A stretch of 33,027 bases of DNA from an uncultured Desulfomonile sp. Lineage in GTDB: Bacteria; Desulfobacterota; Desulfomonilia; Desulfomonilales; Desulfomonilaceae. The stretch spans positions 1 to 33,027 of the forward strand of contig CAITZA010000216.1 of the NCBI GenBank assembly GCA_903896745.1. Reading direction: 5' to 3'. The notes beneath the pieces were generated by a model. It made no database searches. It was not told the origin of the DNA and saw only the letters and a list, made by a program, of their open reading frames with translations. Shown piece after piece: positions 7,220-14,250 of the stretch (within the stretch, counting starts at the first letter, position 1; each line of letters starts with the position of its first letter). The position numbers and the translations under genes are program-made.

Positions 7220-8270
7220 CACATTTGGAAACATATTCAGGGTGACGACCTTCGGGGAATCGCATGGTCACTCAGTCGGAGTTGTCATAGACGGAATCCC
7301 CCCAGGAATTCCGCTTGATCTTGCGATAATCCAAAGGGATCTTGATCGACGCAGACCGGGCACATCGAGGTTCGTCTCACCCAGAAACGAAAGTGATAGC
7401 GCGGAGATACTTTCAGGTTTGGCGGATGGCAAGACGCTGGGCTCCCCTGTTGCGATTGTAGTCAGAAATACCCAGGCCCGTTCGAAGGACTATGACGATT
7501 TGAGAAATGTTTTTAGGCCGGGACACGCTGATTACACGTATTTCGCGAAATATGGCGTTTCGCCACAACCTGGCGGAGGACGGTCTTCGGGTAGAGAAAC
7601 TGTTGGAAGGGTTGCGGCAGGCGCCATAGCAAGACTTCTACTCGCCCGGTTCGGGGTCAGCGTCAGAGGATACGTCAAGAGTTTGTCCACCGTTGAGGGA
7701 ACGCGGATCGATCTTGATTTTGCTGAAACCCATCCACTGAGATGCGCCGACCCCGAGGTAGCTCTCTCGATGGAAGAGGTCGTAAAAACGGCTCAAAGAG
7801 ATGGTGATTCAGTTGGGGGCGTCGTAGAGATCATAATTCGGGGAGCTCCTTCTGGCCTGGGGGCGCCGGTTTTTGACAAGCTAGACGCCATACTTGGCGC
7901 AGCGTTCTTTTCCATCGGTGGAGTCAAAGGGGTTGAATTCGGATCCGGTTTTTCGCTTTCAAAGATGATGGGCTCCCAATCAAATGATCCGATATTGCCG
8001 GATGGCTTTGCATCCAATCATGCCGGTGGAATTCTTGGGGGAATTTCAACTGGACAGGACATTATCGCAAGGTTGGCCGTAAAACCGACCCCCTCGATTT
8101 CAAAAACACAGCAAACGATAGATATGGACAAACGCGTCAGGTCAATTAGCGTTAGAGGTCGTCACGATCCCTGTATATGTCCGCGAATTGTCCCCGTGGC
8201 TGAAGCGATGGCGGCCATAGTGATCGCCGATGCATGGCTGAGTCAAAAAACTCTTGTGAGGCCTGAATGA
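7212..8270 (+). CDS. aroC: Chorismate synthase
   Basis: 352 aa. It converts EPSP to chorismate using reduced FMN. Signatures: FRVTTFGESHGHSVG at the N-terminus, RRRPGTSRFVSPRNESD, GRSSGRETVGRVAAGAIARLL, and near the end SVRGRHDPCICPRIVPVAEAM. Length and motif order are those of a complete monofunctional bacterial enzyme. The start lies inside the last codons of aroKB, and the stop overlaps aroQ as ATGA, pointing to one polycistronic message with coupled translation. Confidence 0.97.
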   Translation: MTSTFGNIFRVTTFGESHGHSVGVVIDGIPPGIPLDLAIIQRDLDRRRPGTSRFVSPRNESDSAEILSGLADGKTLGSPVAIVVRNTQARSKDYDDLRNVFRPGHADYTYFAKYGVSPQPGGGRSSGRETVGRVAAGAIARLLLARFGVSVRGYVKSLSTVEGTRIDLDFAETHPLRCADPEVALSMEEVVKTAQRDGDSVGGVVEIIIRGAPSGLGAPVFDKLDAILGAAFFSIGGVKGVEFGSGFSLSKMMGSQSNDPILPDGFASNHAGGILGGISTGQDIIARLAVKPTPSISKTQQTIDMDKRVRSISVRGRHDPCICPRIVPVAEAMAAIVIADAWLSQKTLVRPE

Positions 8271-8707
8271 AAATAGCCGTGATCAATGGTCCCAATCTGA
8301 ACCTTCTTGGAAAACGGGAACCGTCCGTTTATGGCGCCAAATCATTGAAGGATTTGGAATCGGAACTCAACTGCCTGGCAACAGAGCTAAGAATTGGTCT
8401 GGAATTTTTTCAAAGCAACATTGAAGGCTCTATCGTAGAATATTTGCAGGACGCCGATGAACGTCTGGAAGGCGCTATCCTGAACGCAGGGGCTTACACA
8501 CATACTAGTGTGGCCATCAGGGACGCTGTTTCAGGTATTTCAATACCGGTTGTTGAGGTTCACATATCCAACCCGCAGGCCCGGGAAAGCTTCAGAAGAA
8601 CCTCATTACTGGCGGAAGTGATTTCAGGCTCGATATCCGGATTTGGATTTGAGTCCTACATGTTGGCCCTAATCTGGTTTGCCAGGAGAAACAATGAAAA
8701 ACAATGA
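8267..8707 (+). CDS. aroQ: 3-dehydroquinate dehydratase, type II
   Basis: 146 aa, the size of the dodecameric type II enzyme. It removes water from 3-dehydroquinate to give 3-dehydroshikimate. Motifs: NGPNLNLLGKREPSVYG (catalytic Arg and Tyr), QSNIEGSIVEYLQ, LNAGAYTHTSVAIRDA, VVEVHISNPQARESFRRTSL with the catalytic His, and GFGFESY. GAGG 6 bases before the ATG supports the start, which overlaps the aroC stop. This is the last gene of the upstream block; the Phe/Tyr attenuator begins just after it. Confidence 0.96.
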   Translation: MKIAVINGPNLNLLGKREPSVYGAKSLKDLESELNCLATELRIGLEFFQSNIEGSIVEYLQDADERLEGAILNAGAYTHTSVAIRDAVSGISIPVVEVHISNPQARESFRRTSLLAEVISGSISGFGFESYMLALIWFARRNNEKQ

Positions 8708-8743
8708 CACCTGACTTGGTGATTGGGCTGGCGGGCGTTGTCC

Positions 8744-8772
8744 TTGACAAGGCATGTGAAAGGTGCTTAAAT
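8744..8772 (+). promoter_or_regulatory. Candidate internal promoter for aroF-pheA-tyrA
   Basis: A perfect TTGACA (8744-8749), a 17-bp spacer and TTAAAT (8767-8772) predict a start near 8779, just before the leader peptide. It would let the distal three genes be transcribed independently of the aroA promoter, with the Phe/Tyr attenuator acting on both transcripts. Confidence 0.6.
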
Positions 8773-8802
8773 GAGATCATCAAAAAGCTGGAAATCTTAT
8801 TC

Positions 8803-8925
8803 ATGGGCATAACAAAAAATAGAAATCAGAATATGGAATTATTTCAGTTTAAATTCCGATTTTTTTATTTTTGTTTCTATTATTATTACGTCTATCTGCC
8901 CATGAGGAGTGGATTAACGGCTTAA
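8803..8925 (+). CDS. Phe/Tyr-rich leader peptide of the aroF attenuator
   Basis: A 40-codon frame from ATG 8803 (or 30 codons from ATG 8833) to TAA 8923. It contains [18 protein letters not shown]: seven Phe and six Tyr codons in 18, and no Trp. This is the hallmark of an attenuation leader, comparable in principle to the Phe-rich PheL peptide of enterobacteria but sensing both Phe and Tyr. The codons for Leu-Pro-Met right after the run form the antiterminator segment. The start is uncertain: ATG 8803 has only GGAA about 10 nt upstream, ATG 8833 has nothing better, and the open frame reaches back to an ATG at 8704 overlapping the aroQ stop. Confidence 0.85.
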   Translation: MGITKNRNQNMELFQFKFRFFYFCFYYYYVYLPMRSGLTA

Positions 8926-8944
8926 CCAGCTAAATAAAATCCAG

Positions 8945-8980
8945 AAGCCATGGGCAGACAGAGTAGCCCATGGCTTTTTT
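8945..8980 (+). terminator. Intrinsic terminator of the aroF attenuator
   Basis: An 11-bp perfect stem, AAGCCATGGGC / GCCCATGGCTT, with a 10-nt loop, running directly into six T (8975-8980). It lies inside the aro cluster, 58 bp before aroF, so it must be conditional for the distal genes to be expressed. Confidence 0.88.
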
Positions 8981-8985
8981 GTTTC

Positions 8986-9021
8986 AAGAGCCCTGGGCGC
9001 TGAAAGCTTCCGGGGCTTTTT
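8986..9021 (+). terminator. Second, tandem terminator-like hairpin before aroF
   Basis: AAGAGCCCTGG (8986-8996) pairs with CCGGGGCTTTT (9010-9020), 11 bp with two G-U pairs, around a 13-nt loop, ending in a T run (9017-9021). It ends 6 bp before the aroF ribosome-binding site GGAGG. It may back up the first terminator or affect aroF translation; I see no obvious separate antiterminator for it. Confidence 0.55.
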
Positions 9022-9037
9022 AATTTTGGAGGAAATC

Positions 9038-9931
9038 ATGTTGTTGACAACCTTGAATTCAATTGGCCACACCAACGGCGCCCTGGCCGCCATTCCTTCG
9101 GTTCCCGTTAAGAAATCGCCACACGGTATGGTTTCCAGAAACTATCAAAAAGAGGATACTGTTATCAGGTTTGGAAACACCCAAATAGGTGGTGGCTCAT
9201 TTTCGGTCATAGCTGGACCATGTTCTATTGAAAGCGTTGAGCAGCTACTTGAGACTGCGCACGCAGTAAAGTCTTCAGGAGCCACCATTCTCAGAGGTGG
9301 AGCATTTAAACCACGAACCTCACCTTACAGTTTTCAGGGACTTGGTGAATACGGTTTACAATTGTTGTCGCTTGCACGAGAATCTACAGGGTTGCCTGTT
9401 GTAACCGAGGTAATGGATGCAGTCGACATACCCCTGGTTGAACAATATGCCGACATTCTGCAGGTTGGCGCCAGAAACTCCCAGAACTTCTCTTTGCTCA
9501 AAAAGATTGGCCTTTCAAGAAAACCGGTCATATTGAAAAGAGGTTTGATGACAACAGTTGAGGAGTTTCTTAATTCCGCGGAATATATCCTCGCATCCGG
9601 AAACACAGATGTAATATTGTGTGAGCGAGGCATAAGGACGTTTGAAACTTCTACCCGTAACACCCTGGATTTGAGCGCTGTATGTGTTCTCAAGGAACGA
9701 ACTCATTTGCCCATAATCGTTGACCCCAGCCACGCAGTAGGTTTGAGGCGTTTCGTAAAACCTTTGACGCGGGCAGCCATGGCGGTTGGGGCCGATGGAG
9801 TGATGGTCGAGGTTCATTGCTCTCCTGAAACTGCGCTTTGCGATGGTGATCAATCTCTTACCCCTGAAGACTTTAGCCACCTAATGAAAGACTTGGGGAT
9901 TATGAGCGCATTCATGAGCAAGCTTTCCTGA
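9038..9931 (+). CDS. aroF: 3-deoxy-7-phosphoheptulonate (DAHP) synthase, type I-beta
   Basis: 297 aa. It condenses PEP and erythrose 4-phosphate, the entry step of the pathway. Signatures: [75 protein letters not shown] and DPSHAVGLR, giving the PEP- and metal-site residues of the I-beta subgroup. The barrel is preceded by only about 50 residues, including [16 protein letters not shown], so the N-terminal ferredoxin-like regulatory domain of the Thermotoga enzyme is absent. Start ATG 9038 is chosen over the TTG at 9026 because GGAGG (9028-9032) is well spaced for it. Directly behind the Phe/Tyr attenuator. Confidence 0.95.
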   Translation: MLLTTLNSIGHTNGALAAIPSVPVKKSPHGMVSRNYQKEDTVIRFGNTQIGGGSFSVIAGPCSIESVEQLLETAHAVKSSGATILRGGAFKPRTSPYSFQGLGEYGLQLLSLARESTGLPVVTEVMDAVDIPLVEQYADILQVGARNSQNFSLLKKIGLSRKPVILKRGLMTTVEEFLNSAEYILASGNTDVILCERGIRTFETSTRNTLDLSAVCVLKERTHLPIIVDPSHAVGLRRFVKPLTRAAMAVGADGVMVEVHCSPETALCDGDQSLTPEDFSHLMKDLGIMSAFMSKLS

Positions 9932-9966
9932 TAAGTCATATTTTTTCAAACTTGGGAGATTCTTTG

Positions 9967-11109
9967 ATGGCGTTCACTGCGTACGACAACTCATCCGATC
10001 CGCTCGACCATACTGAGAATGGCATTCATTCGCTTGTTAGTAATTCAAGACAGCTAATAGACGAAATCGATTGGCAGATTATCGGCCTTCTCAACCAACG
10101 GGCATCGATAGCTCTGGAAATTGGAATACAGAAACAATCCGTAGGATCTGGGTCTCTTTCTGCTGAGAGAGAGTCCGAGATCATGAAGAAAATCTTTGAC
10201 TTGCCTGAGGGCCCAATGCCAAGACTGGCCATCAGCCACATCTTTTCTGAAATTATCTCGGCCTGCAGGGATTTGCAACAACCAATAAGTGTGGCTTTTC
10301 TGGGACCAGAAACAACCTTTAGCCATGCGGTCACACTGAAACGATTTGGGCATTCCGTCGAGCTCAAACCTGTTGCTTCAATAGCTGACGTGTTTCAGGA
10401 AGTTGAAAATGGACGGGCAAGTTTTGGGGTTGCGCCAGTGGAAAATTCTATTGAGGGTGGCGTTAGCGCAACTATGGATAGCTTCGTAAATTCCAGCCTG
10501 ACCATATCCGGAGAGATCTATGCCTCAATTAGACATACCCTGATGTCTTCCGAAACATCTTTGTCCTCAATAAGTAAGATTTACTCACACCCGCAAGCCC
10601 TCAATCAATGCAGGAAATGGTTGAACAACAATTTGCCGGGAGTAACGCTCGTGGATTCTTCGAGCACTGCTGAAGCGGCGCGTAAGGCGTCCAAAGAACG
10701 CTCCACTGCGGCAATCGCATCCTCGCTGGCTGCCAGGGAGTTCAATCTTAATGTTCTGGCTGAAAATGTGCAAGATAGAAGCGACAATAAAACCCGGTTT
10801 GTAATAATTGGCACAACAAACTGTAAACCTACAGGAATCGACAAGACTTCCATCTACTTCACATCAAAGCACCAATCTGGATCCTTATGCAAAGCCCTAA
10901 GTCATTTTTCCCGCAGAGCTATAAACCTGACCAGAATAGAATCCAGACCACTTAAAGAAAGACCGTGGGAATATTCATTTTTTGTGGATTGCGAGGGCCA
11001 TCAGGCTGAACCTCTGTTGACAGAATGCCTCCATGAACTTTCAGGAGAGGTTGAACATATCAAAATTTTGGGATCCTACCCTCGTATGGATCCATCTCAC
11101 GTCATTTAA
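9967..11109 (+). CDS. pheA: Bifunctional chorismate mutase / prephenate dehydratase (P-protein)
   Basis: 380 aa in three domains. Chorismate mutase of the AroQ type, about 20-105 (SRQLIDEIDWQIIGLLNQRA). Prephenate dehydratase, about 110-285 (VAFLGPETTFSHAV, GVAPVENSIEGGVSATMD, SHPQALNQCRKWL, and NKTRFVIIG carrying the TRF motif). C-terminal ACT domain, about 295-380, with GSLCKAL and IESRPL, the Phe-binding motifs, so allosteric inhibition by phenylalanine is expected. The product is phenylpyruvate. ATG 9967 has GGGAG 8 bases upstream; TTG codons further up lack such support. It lies 35 bp after aroF, in the same unit. Confidence 0.96.
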   Translation: MAFTAYDNSSDPLDHTENGIHSLVSNSRQLIDEIDWQIIGLLNQRASIALEIGIQKQSVGSGSLSAERESEIMKKIFDLPEGPMPRLAISHIFSEIISACRDLQQPISVAFLGPETTFSHAVTLKRFGHSVELKPVASIADVFQEVENGRASFGVAPVENSIEGGVSATMDSFVNSSLTISGEIYASIRHTLMSSETSLSSISKIYSHPQALNQCRKWLNNNLPGVTLVDSSSTAEAARKASKERSTAAIASSLAAREFNLNVLAENVQDRSDNKTRFVIIGTTNCKPTGIDKTSIYFTSKHQSGSLCKALSHFSRRAINLTRIESRPLKERPWEYSFFVDCEGHQAEPLLTECLHELSGEVEHIKILGSYPRMDPSHVI

Positions 11110-11133
11110 TAATGATTTTACTTGCGAGGAAAG

Positions 11134-11928
11134 TTGGACTCGACTCAGGTTTGTGAAACAACTGTAGGTATCATCGGTTCAAAAGGCAGGATGGGAGCTT
11201 GGTTGCTCAGGCATCTTGCCCAAAAAGGCATCTATGTCAAAGGCAAAGATAAGTGCGCTACCGACGAACTAGCCGATTTTGCCGGATCTTGTGATGTCAT
11301 AATCCTTGCCGTTCCCGTGACATCGTTTGATGAGGTAACCAGGGTCATAGGAACTAAACTCACGCAAAACAGTTTGCTGATTGATATCGCCTCACTTAAA
11401 GAGGGTCCCGTTGAACAGATGCTCAAGAATACGGGCTGCGAAGTGATCGGCGCGCACCCGATGTTTGGGCCTTCAGCACAATCATTTAAAAACCAAATAT
11501 GCTACATCTGTCCGGCACGCACAGATTCCTGGTTACCCAGAATAGAAGGTTTTCTGACCAAGCTTGGAGCAAGAATATGCATAATGTCTCCGCAGGACCA
11601 TGACCGATTAATGGCTACGGTACAGACACTCAGGCACATCATTATGACCTCCATGGGGCTGGCATTAAAACAAGCAAATTTCAGCATTCATACAGATTCT
11701 GATATCACTGGAGAATGGTTTAACAATTTGGCAAGGATGTTGATACATCAGTTTGACCAACCCTCCGAGCTTTATGCAGACCTCGCGCTAAACAATAAAC
11801 ATGCCATAGATATTCTGCAACAATTTAGATCCTTGAACAATGAAGTAATCGAGGCAATTTCTACGGGAAACAAACCTGCTCTTGTGGGGCTGATGGAAAT
11901 GGTCAGGGCATACACCCGTTCGGGATGA
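11134..11928 (+). CDS. tyrA: Prephenate dehydrogenase
   Basis: 264 aa. It oxidises and decarboxylates prephenate to 4-hydroxyphenylpyruvate. The N-terminal nucleotide-binding fold has VGIIGSKGRMGAWL. The catalytic part shows DIASLKEGPVEQML, GAHPMFGPSAQSF and QDHDRLMATVQTLRHI, resembling the dehydrogenase half of the E. coli T-protein. There is no chorismate mutase domain (supplied by PheA) and no C-terminal ACT domain. Both candidate starts are TTG; 11134 is preferred because GAGGA lies just before it, although the spacing is short. Last gene of the aromatic cluster; no convincing terminator follows. Confidence 0.92.
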   Translation: MDSTQVCETTVGIIGSKGRMGAWLLRHLAQKGIYVKGKDKCATDELADFAGSCDVIILAVPVTSFDEVTRVIGTKLTQNSLLIDIASLKEGPVEQMLKNTGCEVIGAHPMFGPSAQSFKNQICYICPARTDSWLPRIEGFLTKLGARICIMSPQDHDRLMATVQTLRHIIMTSMGLALKQANFSIHTDSDITGEWFNNLARMLIHQFDQPSELYADLALNNKHAIDILQQFRSLNNEVIEAISTGNKPALVGLMEMVRAYTRSG

Positions 11929-12079
11929 AACCCCAACCCCGGTTTTCGACCTTTTGGACTTGTCAGACGACTCACCAAGTTCTTCTTGACATGTGGTGGA
12001 TTCTTAGGCTAACTTCGATATGTAATCACAAAAAATCAGTGTACAATTCATTCTGAATAAGGAAGTCGTGTATTTCCCG

Positions 12080-12095
12080 TTGGGAGGGGAATTGC
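12080..12095 (+). promoter_or_regulatory. Weak sigma-54-like site in the leader of the symporter gene
   Basis: TTGG, then GAGGGGAA, then TTGC gives the GG-N10-GC spacing of a -24/-12 promoter, but the CACG part of the -24 box is not conserved. In the same 290-bp gap (11929-12218) a perfect TTGACA at 11986-11991 has only a poor -10 (TAACTT, 18-bp spacer). No leader peptide or riboswitch was recognised in this gap. Confidence 0.25.
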
Positions 12096-12218
12096 CCATC
12101 GTTAGTAAATAGAGATGGTTCATACGTTCTATGCCCAGCGGTCAGTTGGCGTATATTCAGGAACTGCTACAACAATGACCCGTTAACAACCTCATAAGCA
12201 CCGAGGGGGTGGCAATCA

Positions 12219-14171
12219 ATGAGAAGGCAATCATGCAACTATCTGCTGGCCCTATGCGTGATAGTGTTCAGTATGTTTTTTCAGAGCTTTGCCTATGCCG
12301 ACACACCTGTGATCAATCACCAATCATTATTGGCGCAGAGTTTGGTTGGCCCATCACAAGTATCGACAGATCAAGCGACAACCAAGAAGAATTCCTATCC
12401 GATCCTGGCCATAGTCAGGCCGATAACTATCGCAATGTTTCTGATATTTATCGGTGTGACGCTTATTGTTGTTTACTGGGCCGCCCGTAGAACAAAGACA
12501 TCTGCCGATTTCTATGTGGCTGGCTCAGCCATATCGGGTGTACAGAACGGTTGGGCTTTGGCCGGGGATTATATGTCCGCAGCTTCATTTTTGGGAATCG
12601 CCGGACTGATCTCCCTGTATGGATACGATGGTTTCCTGTACTCAGTCGGTTGGCTGGTCGCCTACGTCACACTACTGCTGATTGTGGCAGAGCCATGCCG
12701 AAATTCTGGGAGGTACACGATCGGAGACATACTTTCTTTCAGGTCCTTTCCAATTCCGGTTAGAGCTATGGCGGCAGTTTCTACTGTAACCGTCTCAACT
12801 TTTTATCTTATTGCACAAATGGTTGGCGCCGGAAAGTTGATGGAACTCCTTATCGGTGTCCCTTTTGGGATGTCGATTACTCTGGTTGGCGCGATTATGA
12901 TCATATATGTGGTTTTTGGGGGCATGATTGCTACAACCTGGGTTCAGATCATAAAGGCGCTACTGATCATGGCAGGTGGAATAGCTTTGAGCATTCTAGT
13001 AGCAGCCCAGGCGGGATATAGTCCTGTCCAGTTTTTTTCTGACATAGCCAAGAACGCCAACATCAGGGACTGGGTTCAGTTTACGCTGCTAAACCATCCG
13101 GTAGCCCAGCCCGGGATGGACTACGGGCAAAGATTTCTGGAGCCCGGGTTATTTCTCAAGAATCCTTTGGATCAGGTCTCGCTTGGTATGGCCCTGGTAT
13201 TCGGAACGGCTGGTATGCCTCACATTCTCATGAGGTTTTTTACGGTTCCTACGGCCAAGGAAGCTAGAAAGTCCGTAATTGTGGCAATGTTCGTAATCGG
13301 AATTTTTTACATTCTTACTACACTCCTGGGTTTTGGAGCAGCTTTGCATGTTGGTCCACAAACAATTTTTTCAACGGATCCTGGTGGAAACCTGGCCACT
13401 CTTCTGCTGGCTCAGGTACTGGGCAATCAAATAGCCCCGATAGTCGGGGACACTCTATTGGCTTTTCTATGTTCAGTTGCTTTTGCCACAATCCTGGCGG
13501 TGGTTTCTGGTTTGGTGCTGGCCGCATCAGCAGCCATCGCTCATGATGTATATGTCAGTCTGATCAAAAAGGGACATGCGAATCAGAGACAACAGATTAC
13601 CGCCGCAAGATTGACAGCATTCGCAGTAGGAGCGTGCGCAATTGTCATTGGCATGGCGGCGGAAAACCAGAACGTGGCTCAATTAGTCGCCTTGGCATTT
13701 GCGGTCGCCGCATCCGGAAATTTGCCGGTAGTGGTGCTTTCTCTGTTCTGGCGCAAGTTTAACACCGCCGGTATTGTGGCAGGCCTGGTTGTAGGCACAT
13801 CGGTATGCCTTACGCTTGTCCTGGTTTCACCCAACATGAATTATCCTAAACAGGATGCCGCTGAGGCCCTCAAGACAGTTCAGGCGCTTGAACAAAAGCA
13901 AAGCAAGGGTGAAACCCTGACGCCACGCGAACAGTCAACATTGTCCAAAGCAAGAGTGGACTATGAAAACCTTAAAGATGGGCTTTCGATAGTAGGAATT
14001 GACCGACCATTGTTCCCGCTAAAGAATCCGGGGATAGTATCAATCCCGTTGGGTTTCCTGGCCGCTATTCTGGTAGCTTTTGCCTTTCCAAGCGGTGGAG
14101 AGGAGCAGCGATATGACCAGTTACATGTTCAACAGCTTACGGGGGTGCGGGTTCGTTCCATCTGGGATTGA
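12219..14171 (+). CDS. Sodium:solute symporter, ActP-like (probable acetate/monocarboxylate uptake)
   Basis: 650 aa, about 100 longer than E. coli ActP. A signal peptide-like N-terminus with probable cleavage after SFAYA (about residue 28) resembles that of ActP. The first membrane block carries the family stretch RRTKTSADFYVAGSAISG, QNGWALAGDYMSAASFLGI and RNSGRYTIGDILSFR, and at least twelve hydrophobic helices follow. A hydrophilic, helix-forming insert of about 50 residues (about 539-588, rich in Gln, Lys and Glu) lies between the last two membrane segments. GAGGGGGTGG is a strong ribosome-binding site. The small DUF485 partner often found next to actP is missing. Acetate is the likely substrate by family, not proven. 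Confidence 0.85.
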   Translation: MRRQSCNYLLALCVIVFSMFFQSFAYADTPVINHQSLLAQSLVGPSQVSTDQATTKKNSYPILAIVRPITIAMFLIFIGVTLIVVYWAARRTKTSADFYVAGSAISGVQNGWALAGDYMSAASFLGIAGLISLYGYDGFLYSVGWLVAYVTLLLIVAEPCRNSGRYTIGDILSFRSFPIPVRAMAAVSTVTVSTFYLIAQMVGAGKLMELLIGVPFGMSITLVGAIMIIYVVFGGMIATTWVQIIKALLIMAGGIALSILVAAQAGYSPVQFFSDIAKNANIRDWVQFTLLNHPVAQPGMDYGQRFLEPGLFLKNPLDQVSLGMALVFGTAGMPHILMRFFTVPTAKEARKSVIVAMFVIGIFYILTTLLGFGAALHVGPQTIFSTDPGGNLATLLLAQVLGNQIAPIVGDTLLAFLCSVAFATILAVVSGLVLAASAAIAHDVYVSLIKKGHANQRQQITAARLTAFAVGACAIVIGMAAENQNVAQLVALAFAVAASGNLPVVVLSLFWRKFNTAGIVAGLVVGTSVCLTLVLVSPNMNYPKQDAAEALKTVQALEQKQSKGETLTPREQSTLSKARVDYENLKDGLSIVGIDRPLFPLKNPGIVSIPLGFLAAILVAFAFPSGGEEQRYDQLHVQQLTGVRVRSIWD

Positions 14172-14250
14172 TAACTCGTGAGACGCTATTCGGCGAAATA
14201 TATTTATTCATAACATCAACTAACACATTTTAGTCTATAGGTACTGACAT

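Larger units (their letters stand above)
8801..8980 (+). promoter_or_regulatory. Four-segment Phe/Tyr attenuator before aroF
   Basis: Segment 1 TCATGGGCA (8801-8809) is complementary over 9 bp to segment 2 TGCCCATGA (8897-8905). Segment 2 as TCTGCCCATG (8895-8904) is complementary over 10 bp to segment 3 CATGGGCAGA (8949-8958). Segment 3 as AAGCCATGGGC (8945-8955) pairs over 11 bp with segment 4 GCCCATGGCTT (8966-8976), the terminator. So 1:2, 2:3 and 3:4 are alternatives, as in classical attenuators. Segment 2 lies directly behind the Phe/Tyr codons: stalling on them should favour 2:3 and read-through; unhindered translation or no translation should favour 3:4. Confidence 0.85.

Noticed and set aside
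11926-11947. Possible terminator after tyrA (AAACC/GGTTT)
   Set aside because: The stem is only 5-6 bp and the T run after it is interrupted; too weak to call.
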